Below, piece by piece: positions 42,151 through 53,225 of a stretch of DNA of 64,000 bases. The notes under the pieces are model-generated. The model did not search any database and was not told where the DNA came from. It worked only from the letters and a program-made list of their open reading frames with translations. Origin of the DNA: Hyphomicrobiaceae bacterium. GTDB taxonomy: Bacteria > Pseudomonadota > Alphaproteobacteria > Rhizobiales > Aestuariivirgaceae. Each line of letters begins with the position of its first letter. Positions within the stretch are counted from its first letter, which is position 1. The stretch spans positions 1 through 64,000 of the forward strand of contig OMIC01000002.1 of the NCBI GenBank assembly GCA_900298995.1, written 5' to 3'. A program made the translations under genes and the position numbers.

Positions 42151-43074
42151 TTACAGGTTGAACAAGCGCTTCGGCCTGAGCATTCCATCACCGATCTGGC
42201 CGATGCCGACGGGTTTTCCCCCGCACGTCACCAGAACCGCATCTTCTGCGATGGGAGCATCAGCGCCTCTGAGGAGGACGGCTTGTCCGAGCCTCAGGCG
42301 CCGGGCCTGATCCAGGTCGATGGCCAGTGCCGGGATGCCGTCCAGCACGGTCTCGATCGGGAGCAGGGCCCCAGTTATGGCGTTTCCGCCGGGGGCCTTA
42401 TGGCCGAGTTCCTCAAGCTTTTCCAGAGAAATCAGTTGGGCTTCGGTGAAGGGTCCGACGGCCACCCGGCGCAGGGCGCTGACATGGGCCGCCGTGCCCA
42501 GCGCCCGCCCCATGTCGCGGGCGAGCGAGCGGATATAGGTCCCCTTGCCGCAGGTCACCTCGAAACTGGCCTCCTCCGGCCCCGGGGTCCCGGCCAGACG
42601 CAGGGCCTCGATCACGACCGGCCGCGGGGCCAGATCGACAGCCTCCCCCGCCCGCGCCAGGTCATAGGCCCGCTCACCCTCCACCTTGATGGCCGAAAAG
42701 GCAGGCGGCGCCTGCAGGATCTCGCCGGTGAAGCGGGGCAGGACCGCCTCGATTGCCGCTACGGAAGGTCGCCCTTCGCAGCGACGCGTCACCTCGCCCT
42801 CGAGGTCATCCGTGGTCCGCTCCTCGCCCCAGCGGGCCGTGAAGCGGTACACCTTGCGCCCGTCCATGGCGTGGGAGACGGTCTTGGTCGCCTCCCCCAG
42901 CGCGATGGGCAGCAGACCGGACGCCAGCGGGTCCAGCGTGCCGCCATGGCCTGCCTTTTCGGCATTGAACAGATACCGGACCTTGCCCACCGCCTGGGTG
43001 GAACTCATGCCATAGGGCTTGTCGAGGATGACCCAGCCGTGAACGGCGACCCTCTGCTTCCCCGGAGGGTTCAC
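42151..43074 (-). CDS. truB: tRNA pseudouridine-55 synthase
   Basis: A 307-aa enzyme that makes pseudouridine 55 in the tRNA T loop. The catalytic Asp is in AGHGGTLDPLASG; other marks are GWVILDKPYGMSS and CGKGTYIRSLARD. It starts at a GTG that overlaps the rbfA stop by four bases (GTGA), so the two genes are coupled. Confidence 0.96.
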   Translation of the reverse strand: MNPPGKQRVAVHGWVILDKPYGMSSTQAVGKVRYLFNAEKAGHGGTLDPLASGLLPIALGEATKTVSHAMDGRKVYRFTARWGEERTTDDLEGEVTRRCEGRPSVAAIEAVLPRFTGEILQAPPAFSAIKVEGERAYDLARAGEAVDLAPRPVVIEALRLAGTPGPEEASFEVTCGKGTYIRSLARDMGRALGTAAHVSALRRVAVGPFTEAQLISLEKLEELGHKAPGGNAITGALLPIETVLDGIPALAIDLDQARRLRLGQAVLLRGADAPIAEDAVLVTCGGKPVGIGQIGDGMLRPKRLFNL

Positions 43075-43454
43075 TTCTTGTCCAGATCCCGCGCCACTTC
43101 CGGGCTGCGGAGGATCTCGTCGATCTTGTTGGCATAGTCGAGCGCGGTATCGACCCGGTAGCGGATCTCCGGCACGAATTTCATGTCGAGCTTCGGCGCC
43201 ACCAGTCCGCGGATGTAGCGCTTGTTGCGGTTGAGCGCCTCGAGCAGGGCCTGATCCTTGCCCGGCTGCAGGGTCCGCACGAAGGCCGTGGCGATCTTCA
43301 GGTCTGGCGAGATCTGCACCTCGACGACGGTCGGGTTGAGACGCTCGAGATCGGGATCGCCCGACTCGCCGCGCAGAAAGATGTCCGCCAGGGCGTGACG
43401 GATCAGCTCACCGGCACGCAACTGGCGTTGGGAAGGGGCGCTGCCTTTGCTCAT
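43071..43454 (-). CDS. rbfA: 30S ribosome-binding factor A
   Basis: A 127-aa KH-fold protein needed for late 30S maturation. Family marks are the N-terminal QRQLRAGELIRHALADI and the C-terminal PEIRYRVDTALDYANKID split around residues 97-113. It sits between infB and truB, the usual place. Confidence 0.95.
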   Translation of the reverse strand: MSKGSAPSQRQLRAGELIRHALADIFLRGESGDPDLERLNPTVVEVQISPDLKIATAFVRTLQPGKDQALLEALNRNKRYIRGLVAPKLDMKFVPEIRYRVDTALDYANKIDEILRSPEVARDLDKK

Positions 43455-43463
43455 CTCTCCGGC

Positions 43464-46076
43464 TCAGTCCAGCGTGCGCTGGACCTTCTCCACCCGGAAG
43501 CACTCGATGATGTCGCCGGCGCGGATGTCCTGATAATTCTCGAAGGCCATGCCGCATTCCTGACCGACCGGCACTTCCTTCACTTCGTCCTTGAAGCGCT
43601 TGAGGGTCGAGAGCGTGCCTTCGTGGATGACCACGTTGTCGCGGATGAGGCGCACCTTGGCGCCGCGCTGCACGTTGCCTTCGGTAACCTGGCAGCCCGC
43701 CACCTTGCCGACCTTGGTGATGTTGAAGACCTCGAGGATCTTCGCATTGCCGAGGAAGGTTTCGCGCAGTTCCGGCGCCAGCTTGCCCGCCATGGCCTGC
43801 TTGATGTCGTCAACGAGGTCATAGATGATGTTGTAGTAGCGGATCTCGATGCCGGCACGTTCCGCCGCATCGCGCGCCTGCGAGGATGCACGGACGTTGA
43901 AGCCCAGCACAACGGCCTTCGAGGCCTCGGCCAGACCCACGTCGGACTCGTTGATACCGCCCACGGCATAATGGATGACGCGGGCCTTGATCTCGGCATT
44001 GCCGATCTTTTCCAGCGCTTGCACGATGGCTTCGGCTGACCCCTGCACATCCGCCTTGACCAGAATCGGGAACTCGGTTGCGCCCTCCTTGATGGCGGAC
44101 ATCATCTGCTCGAGCGAAGACCGTGCAGAAGCCGCGCCGCGGGTTTCGCGGCGCTTGCGCTCGCGATACTCGGTCACTTCGCGCGCGCGTGCCTCGTTCG
44201 GCACCACGTCGAACTGATCGCCCGCTTCCGGCGCGGAGTTCAGGCCAAGCACTTCGACAGGCGCCGAAGGCGTGGCTTGCTTCACCTGCTGGCCCTTGTC
44301 ATTGACCAGGGCACGCACACGCCCCCAGGCGGAACCGGCCACGAAGATGTCGCCGAGCTTCAGCGTTCCGCGCTGCACGAGCACGGTGGCCACAGGGCCA
44401 CGGCCCTTGTCGAGCTGGGCTTCGACCACCATGCCGCCCGCTTCGCGGTCCGGATTGGCCTTGAGATCGAGAACTTCCGACTGTAGCAGGATCACGTCGA
44501 GCAGCTTGTCGAGGTTGGTGCCCTTGAGCGCCGACACTTCGACTTCGAGCGTATCGCCGCCCATGCTTTCGACCACGATCTCGTACTTCAGCAATTCGTT
44601 GCGCACGCGCGTCGGATTGGCCGCGGGCTTGTCGATCTTGTTGATCGCCACGATGATCGGCACATCCGCCGCACGGGCGTGATTGATGGCTTCCACCGTC
44701 TGCGGCATCACGCCGTCATCGGCGGCGACCACCAGAACGACGATGTCGGTCGCCTTGGCGCCGCGTGGACGCATGGAGGTGAAGGCCTCGTGGCCCGGCG
44801 TGTCGATGAAGGTGACGATGCCGTTCGGCGTTTCGACCTGATAGGCGCCGATGTGCTGGGTGATGCCACCCGCTTCACCGGACACCACGTTGGTCTTGCG
44901 CAGGGCATCGAGCAGCGACGTCTTGCCGTGGTCGACGTGGCCCATGATGGTGACGACCGGCGGGCGCGATTTGAGCTGTTCCGGCGCGTCGGTGTCGCCC
45001 GACAGGCCTTCGACCACGTCCGATTCGGACACGCGCTTCACCTTGTGGCCCATTTCCTCGGCGACGAGCTGGGCGGTGTCGGCATCGATCACGTCGTTGA
45101 TCGTGTGCATCTCGCCCTGCTTCATCAGGAACTTGATGATGTCCACCGCACGTTCCGCCATGCGGTTGGCAAGCTCCTGAATGGTGATCGCTTCGGGAAT
45201 GATGACTTCGCGGCTCACCTTTTCGGTGGGCATCTGGAAGCCCTGCGTCTGCTTCTTGAGGCGCTCGGTGCGGCGGCGGAACGCAGCCACGGAACGGGCG
45301 CGCTCGTCATCCTCGTTCAGCGCGTTGCCAACCGAAAGGCGGCCGCGGCGCTTCTCGGCCTCGCCCTTGGTGCGCACCGGAACGGGTGCCTTGATCTCGC
45401 GCTTCACGGCGCCAGGACCAACACGGCGAGGCGCCTCTTCCTCGTCATCGGCGGCGCGCCGCACCACCCCGGGTGCGGCCTTGCCGGTGAGCGGCTTCAT
45501 CGGAGCTGTCGCCGGCGTCACGACATTGGGCTGACCGGACCGCGGCGCGAGCTTCCTCGCGGCTTCCTCGGCCTTGCGCCGGCCCTCGTCCTCGGCGCGA
45601 TGACGTGCTTCTTCCTCGGCCTTGCGCCGGGCGGCGGCGTCGCGCTCGCGGCGATCCAGTTCATCCTGATCGGCGCGGCGGCGGGCGTCCTCTTCCTGAC
45701 GCTTGCGATCCTCGGCCTCGCGCACACGTGCGCCGGCCAGAGCGCGGTCCCGCGCCTCCTTTTCTTCGGCGGTCAGTGTCCGCAACACCACACCGGAGCG
45801 CTGTGCTGAAGGCTGCGGCTTGGCAGGCTGCGGCGCAGCCGTACCCGCGGGCGCGGGCGTCGCGCGCGGCTGCGGCTGAAAGACCGGCTTTGCCTCAGCG
45901 GGCTTGTCATCACCGAACCGCTTGCGCTTGGTTTCGACGACAACGGTCTTCGAGCGACCCGCGCCGAAGCTCTGCCTGACCTTGCTCTGCTCGACCGACG
46001 GCCGCTTGAGAGTCAGTGTGCCGCCACCGGAACGGCTGCCTTCGGGCTTGCGGTCTTTGTCGTTGCTGTCAGTCAT
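43464..46076 (-). CDS. infB: Translation initiation factor IF-2
   Basis: An 870-aa GTPase that delivers initiator tRNA to the 30S subunit. The N-terminal 370 residues contain the IF2_N-type lead segment ([18 protein letters not shown] across two lines) and a long Arg/Glu/Ala-rich charged helix (about 100-180). The G domain (about 370-540) has GHVDHGKTS, the switch DTPGHEAF, and NKIDKP. Domains II-IV follow to the C-terminus. Four-base ATGA overlap with the ylxR gene upstream. Confidence 0.97.
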   Translation of the reverse strand: MTDSNDKDRKPEGSRSGGGTLTLKRPSVEQSKVRQSFGAGRSKTVVVETKRKRFGDDKPAEAKPVFQPQPRATPAPAGTAAPQPAKPQPSAQRSGVVLRTLTAEEKEARDRALAGARVREAEDRKRQEEDARRRADQDELDRRERDAAARRKAEEEARHRAEDEGRRKAEEAARKLAPRSGQPNVVTPATAPMKPLTGKAAPGVVRRAADDEEEAPRRVGPGAVKREIKAPVPVRTKGEAEKRRGRLSVGNALNEDDERARSVAAFRRRTERLKKQTQGFQMPTEKVSREVIIPEAITIQELANRMAERAVDIIKFLMKQGEMHTINDVIDADTAQLVAEEMGHKVKRVSESDVVEGLSGDTDAPEQLKSRPPVVTIMGHVDHGKTSLLDALRKTNVVSGEAGGITQHIGAYQVETPNGIVTFIDTPGHEAFTSMRPRGAKATDIVVLVVAADDGVMPQTVEAINHARAADVPIIVAINKIDKPAANPTRVRNELLKYEIVVESMGGDTLEVEVSALKGTNLDKLLDVILLQSEVLDLKANPDREAGGMVVEAQLDKGRGPVATVLVQRGTLKLGDIFVAGSAWGRVRALVNDKGQQVKQATPSAPVEVLGLNSAPEAGDQFDVVPNEARAREVTEYRERKRRETRGAASARSSLEQMMSAIKEGATEFPILVKADVQGSAEAIVQALEKIGNAEIKARVIHYAVGGINESDVGLAEASKAVVLGFNVRASSQARDAAERAGIEIRYYNIIYDLVDDIKQAMAGKLAPELRETFLGNAKILEVFNITKVGKVAGCQVTEGNVQRGAKVRLIRDNVVIHEGTLSTLKRFKDEVKEVPVGQECGMAFENYQDIRAGDIIECFRVEKVQRTLD

Positions 46077-46672
46077 CTTCTCTCTTCAGGTCCTCGGGTG
46101 GCCTCGGTGGTGAGGCCCTCAAACATCTCGATCCGGCGCAGCGCGGCGGAGAGCTTTCCGGCGAGAGCTCCCTTGGCCACGGCTGCATGTACCACATTTG
46201 GGCGGCCAAAAGCCAAATCCAATTCGCGCATGTCGAAAATTGTCATGCGCCCCGTGCCGGGCGCCGCAAGGCGGTCCAGCTTGCGGCAACCGTCGGGCGC
46301 CGCTTCCCGGGCGTGGAGCAGCAGCCCGGCCCGGCCACGGGTGAGCATCTCCTCGACCTTTCCGAAGCCCGCCACCGCCTCTCCCGCCTTCCGGGCCAGG
46401 GACAGCAGGGCAACAGCCTGCCCGCGCAGCAGTCGCTCCACGAGGTCCGGCAGGTCGGACGGAACGCTGGTTTCAGCGGTAAACCCCTTCGCAAACGCCT
46501 TCCTCCGCATGGCCTCGCCCAGCACCTCGCGGCTGAGGCTGACCCACAGCCCACGGCCGGGAAGCTTGCGGCCGACGTCCGGCACTGCCGCACCGTCCGG
46601 GCCGCGCACGAAGCGGATCAGGTCCGCCTCGTCCTTCACCTGACGGGTCACAATGCACATGCGGTCGGCCAA
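46073..46672 (-). CDS. YlxR (DUF448) RNA-binding protein with L7Ae-like C-terminus
   Basis: A 199-aa protein. The first 80 residues are the YlxR fold with [11 protein letters not shown] and [13 protein letters not shown] (GRGAY-like motif). Residues about 85-185 resemble the L7Ae/YlxQ-type fold ([20 protein letters not shown]), so YlxR and YlxQ appear fused, as is usual in alphaproteobacteria. It lies between nusA and infB. The start is the TTG at 46672; the ATG four codons in would leave only a few residues before the first strand. Role: nucleoid- or RNA-associated regulator, not fully settled. Confidence 0.85.
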   Translation of the reverse strand: MADRMCIVTRQVKDEADLIRFVRGPDGAAVPDVGRKLPGRGLWVSLSREVLGEAMRRKAFAKGFTAETSVPSDLPDLVERLLRGQAVALLSLARKAGEAVAGFGKVEEMLTRGRAGLLLHAREAAPDGCRKLDRLAAPGTGRMTIFDMRELDLAFGRPNVVHAAVAKGALAGKLSAALRRIEMFEGLTTEATRGPEERR

Positions 46673-46710
46673 GGGCTGATCGGCCTCCGTGTCTGGCGCG
46701 GACGCTTCGA

Positions 46711-48312
46711 TCAGGCGGTCACCTCGCCTGCTTCGGCCTCAGCCTCGGGTTCAACCGGCGCCTCGATCCAGCCCGCATGGATACGCGCGCGCATGATCAG
46801 GTCATTGGCATCAGCCGCTCCCACCTCGAGGTCGGAGAAGGCGCCCTTGTGCTTCACCGCGCCGCCGGCCTTGCGTTCGGTCCAGCCGATCAGCTCATCG
46901 GTGGCGCAACCGGCCAGATCCTCGATCGACTTGATGCCGGCTTCGCCCAGCGCCACCAGCATGGCAGGCGTCAGGCCCTCGATTTCCTTCAGCTCGTCCA
47001 GGACCCCGAGTTCCACGCGCCGGGCATCGAATTCCGCCGCGATGCGGTCGAGATATTCCCGCGCACGATTCTGAAGCTCTTCCGCCGTCTGCTCGTCGAG
47101 ACCCTCGATGGAGGCAATCTCGCGGAGATCGACATAGGCAACTTCCTCGACATTGGCGAAGCCCTCGGAGGCAAGCAGCTGGGCCAGCGTCTCGTCGACA
47201 TCCAGCGCGCCGACAAAGAGCTCGGTGCGGGCGGCGAATTCCTTCTGGCGGCGCTCGGATTCCTCAGCCTCGGTCATGATGTCGATGTCCCAGCCCGTGA
47301 GCTGGGAGGCAAGCCGCACATTCTGGCCGCGCCGTCCGATGGCAAGCGAGAGCTGCTCGTCAGGCACCACGACCTCGATGCGCTCGGACTCCTCGTCGAG
47401 CACGACCTTGGTGACCTCGGCAGGCGCCAGCGCATTGACCACGAAGGAGGCCACATCGGATGTCCACTGGATGATGTCGATCTTCTCGCCCTGAAGCTCG
47501 TTCACCACCGCCTGAACGCGGCTGCCGCGCATGCCCACGCAGGCGCCGACGGGGTCGATGGAGCTGTCCTTGGACCGCACCGCGATCTTGGCGCGGCTGC
47601 CGGGGTCGCGCGCCACCGCAACCACCTCGACGACGCCGTCATAGATTTCCGGCACTTCCTGGCCGAACAGCCGGGCCATGAACTCGGGATGCGTGCGCGA
47701 CAGGAAGATTTGCGGACCCCGCTGCTCGCGGCGCACGTCATAGACATAGGCGCGCACCCGGTCGCCGGGACGGAACATCTCCCGCGGCAGCGATTCATCG
47801 CGGCGGATGATACCTTCGCCACGGCCCAGATCAACGATCACATTGCCGTATTCGACGCGCTTCACCGAGCCGTGCACGATCTCGCCGATGCGGTCCTTGT
47901 ATTCGGCATACATGCGGTCACGCTCGGCGTCGCGGACCTTCTGCACGATGACCTGCTTGGCGTTCTGCGCCGCGATGCGGCCGAATTCGATGGGCGGCAG
48001 CGATTCTGCAATCTGGTCGCCGATGCTGGCGGCCGGATTGCGACGCTGGGCCTCGGCGAGGCTGATCTGCGTGGCCTCGTTGTCCACGGCCTCGACCACC
48101 AGAAGCAGGCGCTGCAGGCGGGTATCGCCGGTGCGCGGATCAATCTCGGCGACGATGTCATTCTCGGCGCCATAGCGGGCCTTGGCGGCCTTCTGGATCG
48201 CCTCTTCCATCGCGTGCAGCACGACCGATTTGTCGATCGACTTCTCGCGCGCCACCGCATCGGCGATCTGCAGCAGTTCCAGGCGGTTTGCGCTCACGCC
48301 ATAATCAGCCAT
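46711..48312 (-). CDS. nusA: Transcription termination/antitermination factor NusA
   Basis: A 533-aa RNA polymerase-binding factor. The N-terminal domain (about 1-130), S1 (about 135-200, with [18 protein letters not shown]), KH1 and KH2 (about 230-345, with [16 protein letters not shown] and [13 protein letters not shown]) and two C-terminal acidic helical repeats are all visible. The ATG at 48312 gives the normal start [18 protein letters not shown] and overlaps rimP by eight bases; a 19-codon longer frame inside rimP is rejected. Confidence 0.96.
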   Translation of the reverse strand: MADYGVSANRLELLQIADAVAREKSIDKSVVLHAMEEAIQKAAKARYGAENDIVAEIDPRTGDTRLQRLLLVVEAVDNEATQISLAEAQRRNPAASIGDQIAESLPPIEFGRIAAQNAKQVIVQKVRDAERDRMYAEYKDRIGEIVHGSVKRVEYGNVIVDLGRGEGIIRRDESLPREMFRPGDRVRAYVYDVRREQRGPQIFLSRTHPEFMARLFGQEVPEIYDGVVEVVAVARDPGSRAKIAVRSKDSSIDPVGACVGMRGSRVQAVVNELQGEKIDIIQWTSDVASFVVNALAPAEVTKVVLDEESERIEVVVPDEQLSLAIGRRGQNVRLASQLTGWDIDIMTEAEESERRQKEFAARTELFVGALDVDETLAQLLASEGFANVEEVAYVDLREIASIEGLDEQTAEELQNRAREYLDRIAAEFDARRVELGVLDELKEIEGLTPAMLVALGEAGIKSIEDLAGCATDELIGWTERKAGGAVKHKGAFSDLEVGAADANDLIMRARIHAGWIEAPVEPEAEAEAGEVTA

Positions 48313-48913
48313 TGTCTTCGTTCCCTTCTTGAGAAATCTGGTCTTCGTCGATCTCGGCGCCGTCGCCATAGCCCTTCTGCGGCAGGCGGCTGCGGGCGGC
48401 CTCGATCAGGCGGTCCGTGAGGATTAGCTTGGCATCGGCGATGCCGTCGAAGGGCACGCCGATCAGCACCGGATCTTTCGAGGGCCCCTCCGGGTTCTCG
48501 ATGAAAATGCGGACCTCGCCGCCGTCGAAACCCTCCAGCGTGCCCTTGAACCGTTTGCGGCCGGCGGCCGGAACCGCCATCTCGATCTTCGCCTCATGGC
48601 CTGCCCAGGCTTCAAAGTCGGAGGGCCGTACCAGCGGCCGGTCGATCCCCGGCGAGGACACTTCGAGGTGATAGCGTGCCGGGATGACATCCTCGACGTC
48701 GAGGACGGGCGAGATCGCCCGGCTCACCGCTTCGCAATCATCGATCGTGAAGCTGCCGTCCGGCCGTTCCGCCATGATCTGCAGCGTCGGACCGCTCATC
48801 TTCACGCGCACCAGCCGGAAACCCATGCCGGCGAGGACGGGTTCGGCAAGCGCCGCCACCCGCTGCGCGGGTCCCGTTTCGCGGGCCAGTCTGGTTTCGG
48901 TTTCGGTCGTCAT
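48305..48913 (-). CDS. rimP: Ribosome maturation factor RimP
   Basis: A 202-aa factor for 30S assembly. The N-terminal domain shows [20 protein letters not shown] split with the SPGIDRPL motif, the most conserved part of RimP, followed by the Sm-like C-terminal domain. The tail of about 25 acidic residues extends past the usual end. First gene of the rimP-nusA-ylxR-infB-rbfA-truB-rpsO-pnp operon, preceded by a terminator-bearing leader. Confidence 0.95.
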   Translation of the reverse strand: MTTETETRLARETGPAQRVAALAEPVLAGMGFRLVRVKMSGPTLQIMAERPDGSFTIDDCEAVSRAISPVLDVEDVIPARYHLEVSSPGIDRPLVRPSDFEAWAGHEAKIEMAVPAAGRKRFKGTLEGFDGGEVRIFIENPEGPSKDPVLIGVPFDGIADAKLILTDRLIEAARSRLPQKGYGDGAEIDEDQISQEGNEDNG

Positions 48914-49030
48914 CGGAGCCTTTCAGGCAACAAAAAAAGCGGGCCCCGGTCCGGGACCCACTCGCGATCTCCACTTTCGTGGCTATGAGAGTGAACCTAA
49001 GTTGCCAAAACATATAGACCGGAGCGCGCG
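48914..49030 (-). ncRNA. rimP leader (putative attenuator RNA)
   Basis: The minus-strand leader before rimP contains a small hairpin with a GAAA tetraloop (CCACGAAAGTGG at 48971-48982), then a strong GC hairpin with a T run (48932-48959), and only then the rimP start. A terminator placed inside the leader of its own operon is the layout of the alphaproteobacterial rimP leader family described as a putative attenuator. The 5' end is not defined by sequence; 49030 is approximate. Confidence 0.65.
48932..48959 (-). terminator. Intrinsic terminator in the rimP leader
   Basis: On the minus strand GGGTCCCGG and CCGGGGCCC pair over nine positions (one G-U) around a single-base loop core, followed by GC and seven T. 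It can end the metK-trmB transcript or act as a regulated attenuator, since rimP starts only about 20 bases after it. Confidence 0.8.
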
Positions 49031-49049
49031 GTTTGGCAAGTGCCGGAGG

Positions 49050-49706
49050 TCAGTCAATCCGCCGGAACGTCAGATAACTGGACACGCGTCCCTCGCGCCG
49101 CGCCTTGGCCTCATAGCGCGTCTCTATCCAGTTTTCGAAGGCTCGGGCAGCATCGCCGACCTCAACAAAACCACCATGCGCGGCTACATGATCGCGCGTC
49201 CACGACACATAATCCGCAATGTCGCTGGCGAACAGGAACATGCCTCCGGGCGTCAGCACGCGGCTGATCTCGGCCAGCGTCTCGGGGCTTACGAACCGGC
49301 GCTTGTTGTGACGCGCCTTGGGCCACGGATCGGGGTAGAGCAAGTAGATCCGGTCGATGCAACCATCGGGCAGAGAGGCCAGCAACTGCCGTGCGTCCCC
49401 ATCGTGAATCTGTATGTTTTTCAAAGATTTGGCTTCAATCAGCGCCAGCAGCTTGGCAACGCCGTTGATGAAGGGTTCGGCACCGATGAAGCAGGTGTCC
49501 GGATGCAATTCCGCTTGATGCGCAAGATGTTCGCCGCCGCCGAAACCGATCTCCAGCCAGCGCGCCCGGCATGGACCTGAAAACGGTTGTCCGACCTGCA
49601 CCCGGAGTTGCGGCAGAAGCCCGTCCATCAGGCTCAAATGATGACGGCGCAAGGATTTTCCCTTGCGCCGCCCATAGAATTGAAATCGTTTCTCGCCGCT
49701 AATCAC
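49050..49706 (-). CDS. trmB: tRNA (guanine-N7)-methyltransferase
   Basis: A 218-aa SAM-dependent enzyme that methylates G46 of tRNA. The FYGRRKGK N-terminal motif, SAM motif [11 protein letters not shown], the [12 protein letters not shown] signature and the C-terminal YEAKARREG are all present. The start is a GTG at 49706 that overlaps the metK stop by four bases (GTGA). The frame continues upstream to 50201 only as an antisense-like shadow of metK codons. Confidence 0.95.
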   Translation of the reverse strand: MISGEKRFQFYGRRKGKSLRRHHLSLMDGLLPQLRVQVGQPFSGPCRARWLEIGFGGGEHLAHQAELHPDTCFIGAEPFINGVAKLLALIEAKSLKNIQIHDGDARQLLASLPDGCIDRIYLLYPDPWPKARHNKRRFVSPETLAEISRVLTPGGMFLFASDIADYVSWTRDHVAAHGGFVEVGDAARAFENWIETRYEAKARREGRVSSYLTFRRID

Positions 49707-50896
49707 TTCACCGCGGCTTTGAGCGCCTTGACGAGGTCCGTCTTCTCCCAGGAGAAGCCGCCATCCTTGTCGGGCGCGCGTCCGAAATGACCGTAGGCTG
49801 CGGTGCGGGCGTAGATCGGACGGTTGAGTTTCAGATGCGTGCGGATGCCGCGCGGGCTGAGGTCCATGACCTTGGCTAGCGCCTTCTCGAGCTTGGCCTC
49901 CGACACCTTTCCGGTGCCATGGGTATCGACATAGATGGACAGTGGCTGGGCCACGCCAATGGCATAGGACAGCTGGATGGTGCAGCGACGCGCCAGCCCG
50001 GCCGCCACCACGTTCTTGGCAAGATACCGGGCAGCATAGGCGGCCGACCGGTCGACCTTGGTCGGATCCTTGCCGGAAAAGGCACCGCCGCCGTGCGGCG
50101 CGGCACCGCCATAGGTGTCGACGATGATCTTGCGTCCGGTCAGGCCGGTGTCGCCGTCCGGACCACCAATGAAGAACTTGCCGGTCGGGTTGACGTGCCA
50201 CACGGTGTTCTTCGTGATCCAGCCCTTTGGCAGGGCCTTCTTCACATAGGGGGTCACGATGCGGAGCACGTCCCTGGACGTCAGTTTCTCATCAACATGC
50301 TGATGTGAAACAACAATCTGGCTCGCACCCACGGGCTTGCCATTCTTGTAGATGACGCTCACCTGGCTCTTCGAGTCGGGGCCCAGCGCCTTCGCCTTGC
50401 CGCTGCGACGCGCATCAGCAAGCAATTTCAGTATCTTGTGAGAGTAATAGAGCGGCGCCGGCATGAGTTCCGGCGTTTCATCGCAGGCATAGCCGAACAT
50501 GATGCCCTGATCGCCCGCGCCCTCTTCCTTCTTCTCGCCGACGTCAACACCCTGGGCGATATCCGCGGACTGGCTGTGCAGCAGGATGACGATCTTCGCC
50601 GTCTTCCAGTGGAAGCCGGACTGCTCGTAGCCGATGTCGCGGATGGCCTTGCGGGCGGCAGCCTCGATCTTGGCCTTGGTTACCGAAGCAGGCCCGCGGG
50701 TCTCACCGGCGATCACCACATAATTGGTGGTTGCCAGCGTCTCGCAGGCAACACGCACCTGCCAGGGGTCGAAGCCCTGGGCGAGCGCCTCGCGGTAGAA
50801 CAGGTCGACGATCTCGTCAGAGATCCGGTCGCACACCTTGTCCGGGTGACCCTCGGACACGGATTCGCTGGTGAAAACATAGTTCTTGTGCGGCAT
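49703..50896 (-). CDS. metK: S-adenosylmethionine synthetase
   Basis: A 397-aa enzyme making SAM from methionine and ATP. N-terminal [16 protein letters not shown], the [10 protein letters not shown] loop and [15 protein letters not shown] (phosphate loop) are exact family marks. It is placed between an XRE regulator and trmB, whose product uses SAM. The 99-bp leader shows no SAM-II or SAM/SAH riboswitch core that I can recognise. Confidence 0.97.
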   Translation of the reverse strand: MPHKNYVFTSESVSEGHPDKVCDRISDEIVDLFYREALAQGFDPWQVRVACETLATTNYVVIAGETRGPASVTKAKIEAAARKAIRDIGYEQSGFHWKTAKIVILLHSQSADIAQGVDVGEKKEEGAGDQGIMFGYACDETPELMPAPLYYSHKILKLLADARRSGKAKALGPDSKSQVSVIYKNGKPVGASQIVVSHQHVDEKLTSRDVLRIVTPYVKKALPKGWITKNTVWHVNPTGKFFIGGPDGDTGLTGRKIIVDTYGGAAPHGGGAFSGKDPTKVDRSAAYAARYLAKNVVAAGLARRCTIQLSYAIGVAQPLSIYVDTHGTGKVSEAKLEKALAKVMDLSPRGIRTHLKLNRPIYARTAAYGHFGRAPDKDGGFSWEKTDLVKALKAAVK

Positions 50897-50995
50897 ATGG
50901 CTGCTCAGCCCCCTGGCAATGACAGGCGCGCTTATTGGCAGCCTTGCCGCCGCCGGTCAAGCGGACGAGGCCCGGAACGGCACGACAATGCCGGA

Positions 50996-51397
50996 CTATT
51001 CCTTGGTTTCGGAGATCACCCGGGCGATGGTCGAAATCAGCTTGCGCTTGTTGACGCTGTCAGCATCGCGGAAGGCCTTCGCCAGCGTGACGCCCTCGAC
51101 GTTCATGAGCGCCGAAAGCACGGCATCTTCCTCGCGCGCCTCACCCGGACCGCCATGTTCCTCGGCTCCTGGAAGCTCCTCGAAGAAGAACTGCACCGGA
51201 ACCCCGAGGATCTTCGAGGTGAAATAGAGGCGGCTCGCACTGATGCGATTGGCGCCCTTTTCATATTTCTGGACTTGCTGGAAGGTGATGCCCAGCAGTT
51301 CTCCCAGCCGTTCCTGGCTCATGCCAATCAGCTGGCGACGCATGCGAATACGGCTTCCTACATGCGCATCGACAAAGTTCGGATCGCGTCTTGTCAT
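50996..51397 (-). CDS. XRE-family transcriptional regulator
   Basis: A 133-aa DNA-binding protein. The Cro/C1-type helix-turn-helix spans about residues 14-68 (RIRMRRQLIGMSQERLGELLG and FQQVQKYEKG). The C-terminal half is helical and acidic. Homologues at this site, between lnt and metK, are widespread in Hyphomicrobiales and include stationary-phase/phase-variation regulators; the targets here are unknown. The ATG at 51397 fits the family; a frame 22 codons longer is unlikely. Confidence 0.88.
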   Translation of the reverse strand: MTRRDPNFVDAHVGSRIRMRRQLIGMSQERLGELLGITFQQVQKYEKGANRISASRLYFTSKILGVPVQFFFEELPGAEEHGGPGEAREEDAVLSALMNVEGVTLAKAFRDADSVNKRKLISTIARVISETKE

Positions 51398-51561
51398 TAT
51401 CTTCCTCAGACCTGATAAACCCCCCGGTCTGACGCCCGGCGATGAACCTAGGCTGCCGACCACGGCAAATCCCGCATCGCGACAGGCGTATGGGGTTTAG
51501 TATACCTAATCTCAGCGCGCAATTCCTTTTCCGCCGAAACCCCCGCGCGATGAAAGAAAAG

Positions 51562-53145
51562 TCAGGAACCCGGTCCGGCGGAGGCCGTTCGCCGCGACAG
51601 AACCGCCCCCGCCAGGACCAGGCCAGCAAGCAGCAGCAGCATGCCATCGCCCCAGCGCACATAAGCCGTTGTGGCCAGCGCCACGGGCAGCGGCGAATCA
51701 ATGACGCCGGAGGTCATCAGCGGCAATGACCTGACGACGCGGCCATACGGATCAATGACGGCGGATATCCCCGTATTGGCGGCGCGAATCACTGGCAGGC
51801 CCTGCTCGATCGACCGCAGGCGCGCCTGCGCCAGATGTTGATGGGGCCCGACCGAGCGGCCAAACCACCCATCATTGGTGACATTGATGAGCAGTGACGG
51901 ACGTGCCCCCTCCGCGACAAGGCGATCAGGGAAAATGATTTCATAGCAGACCAGCATGGCCGCCGAGAGCCCGCCCGGGATTGCAATTGTTTGCGGCCCG
52001 AGACCTGCCGCGAAATCCCCAGGCGTCTGGACCACGCGCCGAAAGCCGAGAGGTTCAAGAAGAGAACCCAGGGGGAGGAATTCACCGCCGGGCACCAGAC
52101 GCCACTTGTCATAGCGCGCGACCGGTTCCGCCGCGCCGTTGAACACGATGACGCTGTTGTGGACCAGCGGCTCCGGTTCGACGCTCCGGTCAAGCCGGAT
52201 GGCGCCAGTGATGAGCGCAGTGCGCCCGCCCAGCAGAGGCGCAAGTTCGGCGCGCGCCGCCGGGCTCTCATCGATGAGGAAGGGAACCGCAGACTCCGGC
52301 CAGACAAGATGCGTGACCCCGGCGATGCCCTGCGGCTGATCGCCGGTCGGCAGGGTCGAAAGCAGGAGCAGATCGTCGAAGATGGCGCGGGCATTGTCCT
52401 CGCGCCACTTCTGCGCCTGAGGTACATTGGGCTGCACGATCCGGAAGGCGATGCCGGGCACAGTGTCATCGCGAGCCGAGGCAAGCCGCAGTTCGCCCCA
52501 GATCCAGGCCAGCGGCAGACCGCAGGCGAGCACAAGGCAGGCGATGCGCCCACCCCGGCTGCTGCCCGCCAGCACCACGGACGCGAGTGTTGCCCAGATC
52601 ACAAGGGCGAGCGTCAGCCCCGTCATGCCGATGACGGAGGCCAGCTGCGAAAGCCCGCCCATGGCCTCCGCGATCTGGCCCGGAGCCGCCCAGGGAAAGC
52701 CGGTGAAGAGATGGCCCCGCAGCCACTCAGACAGGGCCAGCAACGCCGAGAAGCCCAGCGCCAGCGGCAGCCCCTCCCCGAACAGGCCACGCGCCAGCGC
52801 GGCAGCAAGCCCCCAGTAGAGTGCCATGCCGCCCGCCAGTGCCCCCAGCATGAATGGCATCATCCACAGATAGGTCTCAGCCTCGACCAGAAAGGCGAAG
52901 GCGATCCAGTGGAAGGCGAAGGCAAAATAGCCAAGTCCGAACAGCCAGCCCAAACCGAAGCTGCCACGCCAGCTCCGGCTCCGGCGTCCGCCCAGCAGCA
53001 ACAGGAACAGGGAAAAGCCGACACCCGAGAGCGGCCAGGCCCCGACGGGCGCGAGGCCCAGCGCAGCCAGCACGCCAGCCGCAACGCACAGCGCCCCGCG
53101 CAGGAGTGCGGAGAGGGCGGACAGACGCTCAACCATGCGAATCAT
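51562..53145 (-). CDS. lnt: Apolipoprotein N-acyltransferase
   Basis: A 527-aa inner-membrane enzyme that adds the third acyl chain to lipoproteins. Six or seven hydrophobic segments fill residues 10-215; the nitrilase-like catalytic domain (about 235-490) has the Glu in WPESAVPF, the Lys in YDKWRLVPGGEFLP, and the Cys in MLVCYEIIFPD. All three catalytic residues are seen. Its targets probably include the GspD and patatin lipoproteins of this window. Confidence 0.95.
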   Translation of the reverse strand: MIRMVERLSALSALLRGALCVAAGVLAALGLAPVGAWPLSGVGFSLFLLLLGGRRSRSWRGSFGLGWLFGLGYFAFAFHWIAFAFLVEAETYLWMMPFMLGALAGGMALYWGLAAALARGLFGEGLPLALGFSALLALSEWLRGHLFTGFPWAAPGQIAEAMGGLSQLASVIGMTGLTLALVIWATLASVVLAGSSRGGRIACLVLACGLPLAWIWGELRLASARDDTVPGIAFRIVQPNVPQAQKWREDNARAIFDDLLLLSTLPTGDQPQGIAGVTHLVWPESAVPFLIDESPAARAELAPLLGGRTALITGAIRLDRSVEPEPLVHNSVIVFNGAAEPVARYDKWRLVPGGEFLPLGSLLEPLGFRRVVQTPGDFAAGLGPQTIAIPGGLSAAMLVCYEIIFPDRLVAEGARPSLLINVTNDGWFGRSVGPHQHLAQARLRSIEQGLPVIRAANTGISAVIDPYGRVVRSLPLMTSGVIDSPLPVALATTAYVRWGDGMLLLLAGLVLAGAVLSRRTASAGPGS

Positions 53146-53225
53146 TTGCCGCGACTATAGGAGCGGGCGTTTTTCTCTGGTAGGAATCCCGCATTCAGGG
53201 GTCATGGCTTTGCGGGAGGATTCCC

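Noticed and set aside
50897-50995. Possible SAM riboswitch before metK
   Set aside because: I could not find the SAM-II or SAM/SAH core sequence or pseudoknot pairing in the 99-bp leader.
51490-51520. Promoter-like TATACT on the minus strand before the XRE gene
   Set aside because: No acceptable -35 hexamer is found at 16-18 bases; the nearest TTGCGC is only 12 bases away.
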